Notes: a model not told the origin generated them from the letters alone. A DNA stretch of 64,000 bases from Pedobacter frigidisoli (GCF_004331675.1 NZ_SJSN01000005.1:1-64000); one strand, 5' to 3'; positions 28,666 through 38,213 are shown, counted from the first letter of the stretch. A program made the numbers and translations.

Positions 28666-30042
28666 TTATATCGCTCTATTTTCTTCTATTCCAAGTTCAG
28701 CGGCTAAAACGTCGTCTACTTTTTTTGGTTCTTTTATGAATAAATAACAGATTATTGCTGCCAAAATCATTAATCCACCACCCAGCTGAACAGCTAAAAG
28801 TCTATCGTTATTAAGCACATTGCGCATTAACCATCCAAAACCAAGTGAAGCAATAATCTCTGGCAATACAATGAAGAAATTGAAAATCCCCATATAAATA
28901 CCGATTTTATCTTTGGGTAACGAACCGCTTAACATGGCGTAAGGCATCGAAAGAATACTTGCCCAAGCCACTCCAACACCCGTCATACACAAATACAGCA
29001 TGTTTTTATCATGTACCCAAGCCACACTGATTAACCCGATTGCCCCGCAAAGTAAACATAAGGCATGAGTGGTTTTACGACCTAAAGCATCAGCGATTTT
29101 TGGTAAAACCAACGCAAACAGGAAAGTAATTACACTATAATAAGCTAGCGTTAAACTACCGAAATCGGCACCGTGAGCGTAAACTGGATCGGCTGCATCT
29201 TTACCGCCAAAAACATTAACCGCCACTGCTGTGGTGTAATAAAACCACATCAAGAACAAACCTGGCCAAGTGAAAAACTGAACCAAAGAAACGATTTGCA
29301 TCCGTTTTGGCATGTTTCTCAATGCGTGGAAAATCTCTTTTGCTCCACCACCAAAACCTTTATTGCTTTCGCGAACTTTTTCTTTAAAATCAACATCTTG
29401 TGGGGGATATTCCTTGGTAGTAAAAACTGTCCATAGTACCGCCGCAAAGAAGAAAAACGCACCGATATAAAATGAAACTTTTACGTTATCGGGAATATTA
29501 CCTTGTGCTGCAGTATTTTGCAAATGGAATACATTGTTCATTAACCAGGGCAATGCCGAGGCAACACTTCCACCTAAACCAATCATCATACTTTGCATAA
29601 TGAAACCACGGTTAACTTGGCTATCGGGTAATTTATCAGTAACAAAAGCACGGAAAGGTTCCATTGCGATATTTCCAAAAACATCTAAAACCCAAAGTAG
29701 TCCAGCAGCCATCCAAAGGGCACTACTGTGTGGCATAAAAATTAAGGCAATACTGCTCACAATGGCACCGACCATAAAATAAGGTCTTCTTCTTCCCCAT
29801 TTCGGATGCCAAGTTCTGTCGCTCATATAACCGATAATCGGCTGAACCAATAGACCAGTCAGCGGTGCTGCCAAAAACAATAAGGGAACCTGATCAGGAT
29901 TGGCGCCAAGGTTTTCGTAAATACGCCCCATGTTGGCACGTTGTAAATCCCAACCGAACTGGATTCCGAAAAACCCGACACTCATATTGATAATTTGTGC
30001 AAGCGTTAATTTCGGGTTCTCGAATATTGTTTTTAAGCTCAT
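28666..30042 (-). CDS. MFS sugar (maltose-type) transporter
   Basis: A 458-residue inner-membrane protein with about twelve hydrophobic segments, of the GPH/SLC45-like maltose and sucrose transporter type. Signatures are FGIQFGWDLQRANMGRIYENLG near residue 25, PIIGYMSDRTWHPKWGRRRPYFM (the loop 2-3 motif with RRRP) at about 70-92, and GVGVAWASILSMPYAMLSG. In the maltodextrin locus it would bring maltose or short maltodextrins from the periplasm to the cytoplasmic GH65 enzyme. The substrate is inferred from context. Confidence 0.88.
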   Translation of the reverse strand: MSLKTIFENPKLTLAQIINMSVGFFGIQFGWDLQRANMGRIYENLGANPDQVPLLFLAAPLTGLLVQPIIGYMSDRTWHPKWGRRRPYFMVGAIVSSIALIFMPHSSALWMAAGLLWVLDVFGNIAMEPFRAFVTDKLPDSQVNRGFIMQSMMIGLGGSVASALPWLMNNVFHLQNTAAQGNIPDNVKVSFYIGAFFFFAAVLWTVFTTKEYPPQDVDFKEKVRESNKGFGGGAKEIFHALRNMPKRMQIVSLVQFFTWPGLFLMWFYYTTAVAVNVFGGKDAADPVYAHGADFGSLTLAYYSVITFLFALVLPKIADALGRKTTHALCLLCGAIGLISVAWVHDKNMLYLCMTGVGVAWASILSMPYAMLSGSLPKDKIGIYMGIFNFFIVLPEIIASLGFGWLMRNVLNNDRLLAVQLGGGLMILAAIICYLFIKEPKKVDDVLAAELGIEENRAI

Positions 30043-30063
30043 TATATTTGGTTTAGTTTAGTT

Positions 30064-30160
30064 TAACCGCAAAGAGCGCTAAGTGAATAACGCAAAGGGT
30101 GCAAAGCTGGGCATATATGCTTTGTGTTCTTAGCGATAATCTTTGCGTTCTTTGCGGTTA
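30064..30160. repeat. AACCGCAAAGA inverted repeat
   Basis: TAACCGCAAAGAGCGCTAAG on the left and CTTTGCGTTCTTTGCGGTTA on the right, with CTTAGCG inside, form an imperfect long palindrome between the GH13 and MFS genes. One copy in this window. Confidence 0.7.
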
Positions 30161-30172
30161 ATTCTCGTTATT

Positions 30173-31927
30173 CTAAAATTCTATCACTTGTGCCGATACC
30201 GGTGCAAGTTTTACAGGAATGCTCGTTCCTACGGGTATATTTAATTTTTTATCAGTTAACAAATCCGTAACCGGAGATGAGTTTTTAACTTTTAAAATGC
30301 TATCAGGAATTTCGAAGTTCGCTTCTAATGTTTGCGTTCTATCGAAATTAGCGACTACCAATAAACGTTGCTTACCAGAATAACGAATAAAAGCATACAT
30401 GCGGTTATTCATATTTCCAGCTTGTGGAACATCATAAATTTCGCCGTTTACAACTGCATCGCTTGTTGAAGTAACTTTTAACAACTGTTTGTAGTAAGCT
30501 CTTAAACTTTGCTGTGCAGCATTTAGTTTATGACCATCAAATAATCCTCCATTCATCCATTTCTGGTGATTGGGAACGCCCCAATAATCAAAAATTGTGG
30601 TTCGGTTGTCATCACCTCCGAAGCCTTCGGCACCTTTTCCTGATTCGCCAACCTCTTGTCCGAAGTAAAGCATTACCGGACCCGAGCCTAAAGTTGCCGA
30701 AACCACCATTGCAGGTAAAGCCAATTCAGCTTTTTCTGCAAAGCCTACCGATGCAATACGTTCTTCATCATGATTTTCTAAAAAGCGCAACATGTGTTTG
30801 CCAAAACCGGCGCTTTCTACCTGCCACACATGACGAATATCCTTTACATCTGCAGATGGTTCGTTTCTAATCAATTTTTTCAGACCATCATAAAGTCCAA
30901 CTTTATCGTATAAATAATCGAATTTACCCTCTTCCAAATATTGCTTGTAAACCTGTGGATTGTAAGCTTCTCCCAGAAAAATCAAATCAGGATTCTCTTT
31001 TTTTACCTGCGGAATAACCCAGTTCCAGAAAGCAATCGGCACCATTTCGGCCATATCACAGCGGAAACCATCAACGCCTTTTTTTGTCCAATAGATTAAA
31101 ATATCACGCATTTTGGTCCAAACAGGTGGAATAGGTTCAAAATATTGTTTTTCTCCATTTTGATAATCCACTCCATAATTTAGTTTGATTGTTTCAAACC
31201 AATCATCGTATTTTGGCTGCGCAACAAATGCATTATTCCCTGTTGCCTTTGCAGGATTTTCATCAAACTTGCCATCTTGCAACGCAGAAATTGGTGTTTG
31301 CTTGGGTTCATGTTGGGGCACTAAAAACTTTTGACCAGGAATATAATAGAAATCGTTTTGCGCACTGAAACCTTTGGTTACATCATCCTTCGCACCAAAA
31401 TCTATAATATTTTTTGGTTTGGCATAAGAATGATAACTTCTGGCAACGTGATTCGGAACAAAATCAATAATTACTTTTAAATTTTTTGAATGCGTTCTTT
31501 TCACCAAAGCCTCAAACTCTTTCATCCTGTTTTTAACATCGACCGCCAAATCAGGATTTACATCGTAATAATCGCGAATAGCATAAGGCGAACCCGCTCT
31601 GCCTTTAACCACATCGGCATCATCAACCTTAATTCCATAAGCAGAATAATCGGTTAAACTGGCGTGAGCAATGGCGCCAGTGTACCAAACGTAATTTACA
31701 TGAAGCTCTTTAATGCCATCTAAGGCCTTATCTGTAATATCATTAAACTTCCCAGAACCATTTTGTTCAATGGTGCCATAAGGGATGTTCGTTGTGTTTT
31801 TATTTCCGAATAAACGGGGCAATAACTGATATATAACGATTTGTTTATCGTTCATATTTTTACTCTTTTTTTGTGCAAAGGATGATTGTGAAATTAGTAA
31901 AAGGAAAAATGCTATCACTGAAATCAT
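30173..31927 (-). CDS. Secreted GH13 alpha-amylase-family enzyme
   Basis: About 584 residues from the ATG at 31927 with signal peptide MISVIAFFLLLISQSSFAQ. The extra 30 codons upstream encode a translated dispersed repeat (SISRHCEEERRSN), so the longer start is rejected. GH13 landmarks are LKVIIDFVPNHVAR (region I), GVDGFRCDMAEMVP (nucleophile Asp), DLIFLGEAYNPQ (acid Glu) and RFLENHDEERIAS (His-Asp of region IV). A C-terminal beta domain ends in APVSAQVIEF. It follows the GH65 gene and should act in the periplasm or outside on maltodextrins. Confidence 0.9.
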   Translation of the reverse strand: MISVIAFFLLLISQSSFAQKKSKNMNDKQIVIYQLLPRLFGNKNTTNIPYGTIEQNGSGKFNDITDKALDGIKELHVNYVWYTGAIAHASLTDYSAYGIKVDDADVVKGRAGSPYAIRDYYDVNPDLAVDVKNRMKEFEALVKRTHSKNLKVIIDFVPNHVARSYHSYAKPKNIIDFGAKDDVTKGFSAQNDFYYIPGQKFLVPQHEPKQTPISALQDGKFDENPAKATGNNAFVAQPKYDDWFETIKLNYGVDYQNGEKQYFEPIPPVWTKMRDILIYWTKKGVDGFRCDMAEMVPIAFWNWVIPQVKKENPDLIFLGEAYNPQVYKQYLEEGKFDYLYDKVGLYDGLKKLIRNEPSADVKDIRHVWQVESAGFGKHMLRFLENHDEERIASVGFAEKAELALPAMVVSATLGSGPVMLYFGQEVGESGKGAEGFGGDDNRTTIFDYWGVPNHQKWMNGGLFDGHKLNAAQQSLRAYYKQLLKVTSTSDAVVNGEIYDVPQAGNMNNRMYAFIRYSGKQRLLVVANFDRTQTLEANFEIPDSILKVKNSSPVTDLLTDKKLNIPVGTSIPVKLAPVSAQVIEF

Positions 31928-31934
31928 TGGAGTG

Positions 31935-31968
31935 AGATTGCTTCGTCGTTCCTCCTCGCAATGACGAC
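31935..31968. repeat. Single arm of the CGTCATTGCGAGG repeat
   Basis: AGATTGCTTCGTCGTTCCTC followed by CTCGCAATGACG, seven bases upstream of the GH13 ATG on the minus strand. It lies between that start and the GH65 stop. Confidence 0.8.
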
Positions 31969-32013
31969 TTATTGAGTAGTTGCCGTCTTCCATTTTACGT
32001 TTTACCTCTACAA

Positions 32014-34332
32014 TCATACCAACTCCGCGTTATTTACTTCAATTTCTGCGTTCCCTGCTAATTTATAAAGTTGGTTTTTGATTCCGATTTCTAAATCAAC
32101 CGCGTTGTTGTTTTTGATATTGATTCCCTTTTCAGTGATGTTAATTTTCAACGTTGCACCTCTGAAACCAATGGTAAACGAGAACGATTTCCATTTTTCA
32201 GGTAAGAATGGATTGAATTGCAATTTTCCATCGCGAACACGCATACCTGCGAAACCCTCTACCACGCTCATCCAAGTTCCGGCCATAGAAGTGATGTGTA
32301 AACCATCTTCCGTGTCGTTGTTGTAATCGTCTAAATCTAAACGGGCAGTACGTAAATAGAATTCGTAAGCACGGGCTTCATCATTTAATTTAGCAGCTAA
32401 AATACTGTGTACGCAAGGCGATAAAGAACTTTCGTGAACGGTACGCGGCTCATAAAAATCGAAGTTTCTTCTGATCGTTTCCAAATCGTAATCTTCTTCG
32501 AAGAAATACAATCCTTGCAAAACATCTGCCTGTTTAATAAACGGCGAACGCAAAATTCTATCCCAACTCCATTTTTGGTTAATTGGTCTATCGCTTGCCG
32601 GTAAATCTTTTACTAAAGTTTGTTCCTTATCTAAATAACCATCTTGTTGTAAGAAAATTCCTTTTTCCTGATCTTCAGGATAGTACATTTTCTCAATGAT
32701 ATCTGCCCAATCAGCAAATTCTTTATCATCGAAATTTAAGCTATTTAATAAGCTTGTATATTTTTCCGGTTGTTGCGTTTTTACAATTTCAGCAGCTTCA
32801 GTTGCATATTTCATGCACCAGGTTGCCAATAGATTGGTGTACCAGTTATTATTTACATTATTTTCGTATTCATTCGGACCGGTTACGCCAAGCATTACAT
32901 ATTTTTGTTTTTCACCGCTCCAGTTTACACGTTGTTTCCAGAAACGGGCAATGCCGATTAAAACTTCCAAACCGAAATCTGATAAATAACTTTCATCACC
33001 TGTGTAGCGGATGTAATTGTAAATTGCGAAAGCGATAGCGCCGTTACGGTGGATTTCCTCAAAAGTAATTTCCCACTCATTGTGGCATTCTTCGCCATTC
33101 ATGGTTACCATCGGATACAATGCGGCGCCATCTTTAAAACCTAATTTCGCCGCATTTTCAATCGCTTTACCCAATTGCTTGTGGCGATAAACTAATAAGT
33201 TTTTGCTTACTTCCTGTGGCGCAGTTGCCAAATAGAATGGCACACAGTAAGCTTCTGTATCCCAATAAGTAGAACCACCGTATTTCTCGCCTGTAAAGCC
33301 TTTCGGACCGATGTTTAGCCTGTCGTCTTTACCTGTATAAGTCTGGAATAATTGAAAAATGTTGAAACGGATGGCCTGCTGAGCAGAAACATCGCCCTCA
33401 ATAATGATATCGCTTTCTTCCCACTTAGTTGCCCAGGCTTTAGTTTGCTCTTGGTATAAAGTATCGAAACCTTTTGCAGTAGCTTTTGCAATAACTGCTT
33501 TTGTTTCTTTTAAAAGTGATTCTTTAGGATAATTTTCTGAAGATAAATTTGCAGCGATTTTAATCAAAGTGATTTCTTCGTTTAATTTTATATCAACTGA
33601 AAAAGTTTGTCCGACGAATTTCTCTTTACGAACAGCTTCAGGATTGATAGTTACTTTCTCTGAATCTTTATACAATTCGATGTTACTTCCTGTGCAAACT
33701 TCAAATTCAGTTTTTTTCGTTCTTAGTTTGATGTAAGCCTCCGTTCCGCTGATTTCATCAGAAACCATATCCCAGAATTTTTCATCGTAATTGCTATCTT
33801 GGTTTTTAATATCACCATCAATGAACGGCATCAACGTAATTTTACCATCGAAGTTTAAAGGTGTAATGCTGTAACGGATTGCACCAACTTCATCATCAGC
33901 TATGCTGCAAAAACGTGTTGCTTTAACTTTTACCGTTTTACCACTTTTCAGTTTTGCAGTAAATGTACGTTCCAAAATACCCGCATGCATATCCAAAACA
34001 CGTTTGAAATCGCTTACTTCAGCTGTTGCCAAATCTAAAACTTCACCATCCAATTTTACTTCGATGCCCACCCAGTTTGCAGCATTTAAAACCTTAGCAA
34101 AATATTCCGGATAGCCATTTTTCCACCAACCCACGCGGGTTTTATCCGGATAATAAACACCGGCAACATAATTTCCTAAAAGGGTTTCGCCTGAGTAAGT
34201 TTCTTCAAAGTTGGCACGTTGCCCCATACGGCCGTTTCCCAAGCTGAAAATACTTTCCGAAATTTTATTTAAGTGTGGATCAAAGCCTTCTTCGATAATG
34301 TTCCACTCATCTGCTTTAATGTAATTCTTCAT
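32014..34332 (-). CDS. malP: GH65 maltose phosphorylase (or related kojibiose/trehalose phosphorylase)
   Basis: A 772-residue cytosolic inverting phosphorylase. An N-terminal beta-sandwich (starting IKADEWNIIEEGFDPHLNKI with SLGNGRMGQRANFEE) precedes the (alpha/alpha)6 barrel, with TYWDTEAYCVPFYLATAP and MNGEECHNEWEITFEEIHRN, which holds the catalytic acid Glu of the family. A small beta domain closes the protein. Maltose plus phosphate gives glucose and beta-glucose-1-phosphate. The pgmB gene upstream and GH13 genes around it favour maltose as substrate. No signal peptide, as expected. Confidence 0.92.
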   Translation of the reverse strand: MKNYIKADEWNIIEEGFDPHLNKISESIFSLGNGRMGQRANFEETYSGETLLGNYVAGVYYPDKTRVGWWKNGYPEYFAKVLNAANWVGIEVKLDGEVLDLATAEVSDFKRVLDMHAGILERTFTAKLKSGKTVKVKATRFCSIADDEVGAIRYSITPLNFDGKITLMPFIDGDIKNQDSNYDEKFWDMVSDEISGTEAYIKLRTKKTEFEVCTGSNIELYKDSEKVTINPEAVRKEKFVGQTFSVDIKLNEEITLIKIAANLSSENYPKESLLKETKAVIAKATAKGFDTLYQEQTKAWATKWEESDIIIEGDVSAQQAIRFNIFQLFQTYTGKDDRLNIGPKGFTGEKYGGSTYWDTEAYCVPFYLATAPQEVSKNLLVYRHKQLGKAIENAAKLGFKDGAALYPMVTMNGEECHNEWEITFEEIHRNGAIAFAIYNYIRYTGDESYLSDFGLEVLIGIARFWKQRVNWSGEKQKYVMLGVTGPNEYENNVNNNWYTNLLATWCMKYATEAAEIVKTQQPEKYTSLLNSLNFDDKEFADWADIIEKMYYPEDQEKGIFLQQDGYLDKEQTLVKDLPASDRPINQKWSWDRILRSPFIKQADVLQGLYFFEEDYDLETIRRNFDFYEPRTVHESSLSPCVHSILAAKLNDEARAYEFYLRTARLDLDDYNNDTEDGLHITSMAGTWMSVVEGFAGMRVRDGKLQFNPFLPEKWKSFSFTIGFRGATLKINITEKGINIKNNNAVDLEIGIKNQLYKLAGNAEIEVNNAELV

Positions 34333-34344
34333 CTTTTATGCTTT

Positions 34345-34440
34345 CGTCATTGCGAGGCACGAAGCAATCTCCTTTCAGAGCGTTCATCCTCACAATTATA
34401 TTGAATTCTTTATTAGATTGCTTCGTGCCTCGCAATGACG
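34345..34440. repeat. CGTCATTGCGAGG dispersed palindromic repeat
   Basis: CGTCATTGCGAGGCACGAAG ... CTTCGTGCCTCGCAATGACG in inverted orientation around about 55 bases, filling the pgmB-malP spacer. The arms are essentially identical to those at 28572-28656. Confidence 0.9.
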
Positions 34441-34452
34441 GCCTTGGTAAAC

Positions 34453-35133
34453 CTACAATTCCTCTAAATCCTTAACTGTTAATTTATCTAATCCGCTTAC
34501 CACCACATCTGCTTCGGTAAGTACACTTTTTGTGCCGATACCAATCGCTTTCATTCCACCACGTTTTGCGGCTTCAACGCCTGCAACTGCATCTTCAAAA
34601 ACTACACATTCATCAGGTTTGAAACCTAAAAGTTCAGCACCTTTCAAGAAAACCTCAGGATCTGGCTTTGACTTCGTAACCATATTTCCATCTACTATCT
34701 CATCGAAAAAATGAGCAAGATTTGTTTTTTCTAAAATGATTCCAGAATTTTTACTTGCCGAACCTAAGGCCAGTTTATAACCTGCTTTATGAATCGCCGT
34801 TAAAAAATCAACTGTACCAGATAAAACTTCAGCAGGAGTCATTTTGGTAATCATATCTACATACCAGCTGTTTTTTAAGGTGGCTAATTCTTCTTTTTCA
34901 GCATCTGTTTTTTCTACACCGCCCCAAGCCAAAATTTTATTTAAGCTTTCTACACGGCTTACGCCTTTCAATTGCTCATTCTGTTCTTCAGTAAAATCGA
35001 ATCCCATGGTATTGGCCAAACGTTTCCAAGCTTGATAATGGTAAACTGCTGTATCTACCAGTACACCATCCAAATCAAAGAGACAGGCTTTAATTTGAGA
35101 TGTTGCAGGTAGTATATTTGATATTTCTTGCAT
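34453..35133 (-). CDS. pgmB: Beta-phosphoglucomutase
   Basis: A 226-residue HAD-superfamily enzyme that converts beta-glucose-1-phosphate, the product of the adjacent GH65 phosphorylase, to glucose-6-phosphate. The nucleophile motif FDLDGVLVDTAVYHYQAW begins near residue 19 with both Asp residues. The cap domain carries LKGVSRVESLNKIL, motif II is LALGSASKN, and motifs III/IV are KPDPEVFLKGAELL and CVVFEDAVAGVEAAK. It lies between the susA-like gene and the GH65 gene, all read leftward. Confidence 0.93.
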   Translation of the reverse strand: MQEISNILPATSQIKACLFDLDGVLVDTAVYHYQAWKRLANTMGFDFTEEQNEQLKGVSRVESLNKILAWGGVEKTDAEKEELATLKNSWYVDMITKMTPAEVLSGTVDFLTAIHKAGYKLALGSASKNSGIILEKTNLAHFFDEIVDGNMVTKSKPDPEVFLKGAELLGFKPDECVVFEDAVAGVEAAKRGGMKAIGIGTKSVLTEADVVVSGLDKLTVKDLEEL

Positions 35134-35179
35134 GTGTATTTATAATATCCGTTGGCTAAAGCCGAACGGCAATGAATGA

Positions 35180-37123
35180 CTAATTTAATTCTAAGACCAA
35201 TGTTGTTTTGGCTGGCACTTTAATTTCTTTGATTGAAATACTTTCACCAGAGATAACATTTTTTGCAGTGGTAATTCCACTGGTTCTTTCTGCAAAACGA
35301 TCGGTATTTAAAGTTTTTTCTTTTTCTGTATTGTTAGAAATAACCATAACTGTTCCTTTTTGTTGGGTATTGTATCGGAAATAAACATAAACATCATCTT
35401 CAGGTACAAATTGCATCAATTTACCTTTTTGTAAGGCAGCACTATTTTTACGGTAGTTGGCCAAGGTTTTCACAAAATTGAAAGCTTCATTTTCTTTATT
35501 TGTTCTGCCATCGACGATGAACTTATCTTTTTTATCTCCATCCCATCCACCAGGAAAATCAGAGCGAACCAAACCATCAGGGTTAGAGAAATTTTTCATC
35601 AATATCTCGGTACCATAATACATTTGAGGAATACCACGCATGGTTAACAATAAGGCCAAGCCCATTTTATATTTGTCGAAATCTTCATTTACAACCGAGT
35701 AAAAACGACTCATATCATGGTTATCTAAAGCGATACAATTCAAAGTAGGATCTTTATAAAGAAAATCATGCGCAACAACATCATACAAGCGGTTCACACC
35801 ATCTGTCCAACCATTCTTTCCATTTAAAGCTTCGTAAATTCCCTCCTTGACTGCCATATCTGTAATTCCTGGGAGATGTGTATCAAAACCACGATTTACG
35901 GTGTTTCCGCCAGTAAAATAGGCTTGATTGGCTACACCAGAAACAAATGTTTCTCCAAAGATTGATAAATTAGGAAACTCTGCTTTTAATTTAATTGCCC
36001 AATTAGCCATATATTCAGGGTCGTTGTAAGGATAGGTATCCAAACGCAGTCCGTCGATTCCTGCATATTCAATCCACCAAATGTGGTTTTGTGTTAGATA
36101 ATTTTGGACATAAGGATTTTGCTCATCCAAATCAGGCATTGAGGGTACAAACCAACCATCGAGCATTTTTTTACGGTCGGCAGCTGATGCATGTGTATCC
36201 ATCACGGTTTGGTCGCGATAACTGGTTTGTGTATATTTTGGCCATTGGTGTACCCAGCTCTTCATTGGCAAATCTTTGAAAAACCAATGTCCTGTACCAA
36301 TATGGTTGTGCACAATATCTTTAATCACCTTCATGCCTTTAGCATGAGCAGTTTCTACGTATTTTTTAAAAAGTTCGTTTGTTCCGTAGCGAGGATCAAT
36401 TTTATAATGATCGGTTACCGCATAACCATGATAGGAAGCTTTCTCCATGTCATTTTCTATTTCTGGAGTCATCCAAACGGTGGTAATCCCCAAATCTTTT
36501 AGATAATCCAAATGATTGATTACCCCTTGAATATCTCCACCGTGGCGATAATACATACTATCGCGGTTGAGTGCTGTTTCAGCTAAACCTTTAACAACAT
36601 CATTACTTTTGTCGCCATTCGAAAAACGATCGGGCATCAATAAGTAAATAAAATCTTTTTGAGTTACACCTTGAATTCTGCCAGCGCTTTTATCGCGATT
36701 CTTTAACTCGTAGCTATAACTAAATACTTTTTTCCCTTTAACAGTAAAATTAATCGGGAACGTTCCCGACCTTACTGTTGAAGAAAGTTCTAGATCCACA
36801 AATAAATAATTAGGGTTTTCGACTTTGTTTACCTTAACCAATTTAACGCCAGGATAAGATAATGAGATCCTGCTTGCTGCGATATTATCGCCATGGACAA
36901 GCAATTGTAATTTTGGATTATGCATCCCTGCGAACCAGAACATTGGTTCAATTCGCTCGAGTTTTTGTGCAAAAAGATTTGCACTGATTAAAAGTATAAT
37001 AAGGGCAATAATGATTTTTTTTATTCCGATTGCATCAAAAGACTTAACTGCAAATTTAGTTTGAGCATTCAATTTAAAAGGAGATTCGAAGAATGATGGG
37101 ATTGAGATAAGGGATTTGATCAT
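35180..37123 (-). CDS. susA: SusA-like GH13 neopullulanase/cyclomaltodextrinase, periplasmic
   Basis: A 647-residue enzyme with an N-terminal Cyc-maltodextrinase_N domain (LERIEPMFWFAGMHNPKLQLLVHG), a GH13 barrel and a small C-terminal domain. Catalytic landmarks are VIKDIVHNHIG, IDGLRLDTYPYND (nucleophile Asp), LSIFGETFVSG (acid Glu) and IALDNHDMSRF. The hydrophobic signal core (IIIALIILLISANLFAQ) begins only at residue 36, an unusually long n-region; no better in-frame ATG exists. It would debranch or shorten maltodextrins imported by SusCD. A perfect operator-like palindrome lies inside the gene. Confidence 0.9.
   Translation of the reverse strand: MIKSLISIPSFFESPFKLNAQTKFAVKSFDAIGIKKIIIALIILLISANLFAQKLERIEPMFWFAGMHNPKLQLLVHGDNIAASRISLSYPGVKLVKVNKVENPNYLFVDLELSSTVRSGTFPINFTVKGKKVFSYSYELKNRDKSAGRIQGVTQKDFIYLLMPDRFSNGDKSNDVVKGLAETALNRDSMYYRHGGDIQGVINHLDYLKDLGITTVWMTPEIENDMEKASYHGYAVTDHYKIDPRYGTNELFKKYVETAHAKGMKVIKDIVHNHIGTGHWFFKDLPMKSWVHQWPKYTQTSYRDQTVMDTHASAADRKKMLDGWFVPSMPDLDEQNPYVQNYLTQNHIWWIEYAGIDGLRLDTYPYNDPEYMANWAIKLKAEFPNLSIFGETFVSGVANQAYFTGGNTVNRGFDTHLPGITDMAVKEGIYEALNGKNGWTDGVNRLYDVVAHDFLYKDPTLNCIALDNHDMSRFYSVVNEDFDKYKMGLALLLTMRGIPQMYYGTEILMKNFSNPDGLVRSDFPGGWDGDKKDKFIVDGRTNKENEAFNFVKTLANYRKNSAALQKGKLMQFVPEDDVYVYFRYNTQQKGTVMVISNNTEKEKTLNTDRFAERTSGITTAKNVISGESISIKEIKVPAKTTLVLELN
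36754..36769. promoter_or_regulatory. Intragenic TCGGGAACGTTCCCGA palindrome
   Basis: A perfect 16-bp palindrome in the susA-like coding sequence (codons for a Gly-Thr-Phe-Pro stretch), about 355 bases after the start. It shares its entire 16-bp core with the two operators upstream of susC. It could be an internal LacI-family site. Confidence 0.5.
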
Positions 37124-37142
37124 GCTAAAACTTGAAATGATT

Positions 37143-37180
37143 AAAAAAAACCCTGTGAAAGTTTTTCAATTCTCACAGGG
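37143..37180 (-). terminator. Rho-independent terminator after susE
   Basis: On the minus strand CCCTGTGA and TCACAGGG pair, with A-T extension, and eight T follow. It lies 17 bases after the susE stop and 20 bases before the susA-like start, so susCDE and the enzyme genes may be separate transcripts or joined by partial readthrough. Confidence 0.88.
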
Positions 37181-37196
37181 CTATTCTAGTTAATGA

Positions 37197-38195
37197 TTAT
37201 TGTTTAACTGCAGTATACGTTCCGGTTTTGCCATCAGTATTCACTGTTAAAGTTAGCTTGTAGGTACCTGCTGTCGAAATTACTATATTTCCAGATCCCT
37301 CACCAATACTAGTGGCCCAATCATGATTTAATCGAAATTTAAGTTCTCCAGCTGTAAGTGGAGTTGTAATAGACCAGCTACCTTTACCGTCGTTAATAAA
37401 TTTCATATCAGTATCTACCGCCCAGTTACTTCCAGGTACGGCGTTCCCAATTATCGACCAATAATCAGCTTTAGCTATGGTATAAGTTTTCTTATTTAAA
37501 TCTACTGTTAGCAATTTAAACTCTGCAGACATAGAGCTTATGTCTCCACCTGAAGTACTAATAGTTCCTGCACCTGCATCGCCATAAGCCACATCCCATT
37601 TTTTTGCTGGAGTGATTTTAAATGGGCTACCATCAAATTTGATTATACCAGTGTAAATACCATTACTTGTCAACGAAACCAAACTATCAGCGGTTGCTGG
37701 ATTCCAACCTTGGTAATTCCCAGGAACGTAAATCCAAGCCGATGCCAAATAAGGTGTTGCTGTTAACGTAACAACGTTTGAATACGTCATAGCATTTGCT
37801 GCAGCTCCCGATTTTAACCTAACTTCAACTTGAGCTGAGGTACCAATTTTAGCACCTAATGCTAATAACATGGTATTAAAATCGTTAACTGTAGGAGAAT
37901 ATGATGCGCTACTTACTACAAATTCTTTAGCTGTAATAAAATTATTTCCTTTAAGATCAAACTGCAAACTTGTTGCAACTGGAACTACATATCCTGTTGA
38001 GGTAGAAAGCGGATATGTGAATGTTAAAGCTGGTTTAGCTCCGTTTGATTGCACCAAACTTAATGCTGTTGCCGAAGCCGTTAAAGTACCTGTTGGACTA
38101 ACATTTGAAACTATTTGAGTTTCGTCTTTTTTGCAAGACCAAAGCGATAAGGTTATTAAACCAAGCGCCAAGGATTTTAAAAATATTGATTTCAT
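37197..38195 (-). CDS. susE: SusE-like starch-binding outer-membrane lipoprotein
   Basis: A 332-residue lipoprotein (signal MKSIFLKSLALGLITLSLWSC, followed by KKDE, fitting the acidic surface-export signal of Bacteroidota). The N-terminal SusE domain lies at about 30-130 (PALTFTYPLSTSTGYVVPVA). Then come two SusE/F-type starch-binding beta-sandwich modules, with WIYVPGNYQGWNPATADSL and WSIIGNAVPGSNWAVDTDMKF, the Trp-containing surfaces typical for glucan binding. It lies 18 bases after susD. SusF is absent. Confidence 0.88.
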   Translation of the reverse strand: MKSIFLKSLALGLITLSLWSCKKDETQIVSNVSPTGTLTASATALSLVQSNGAKPALTFTYPLSTSTGYVVPVATSLQFDLKGNNFITAKEFVVSSASYSPTVNDFNTMLLALGAKIGTSAQVEVRLKSGAAANAMTYSNVVTLTATPYLASAWIYVPGNYQGWNPATADSLVSLTSNGIYTGIIKFDGSPFKITPAKKWDVAYGDAGAGTISTSGGDISSMSAEFKLLTVDLNKKTYTIAKADYWSIIGNAVPGSNWAVDTDMKFINDGKGSWSITTPLTAGELKFRLNHDWATSIGEGSGNIVISTAGTYKLTLTVNTDGKTGTYTAVKQ

Positions 38196-38213
38196 CTTTT
38201 TAAAATATTAAGA

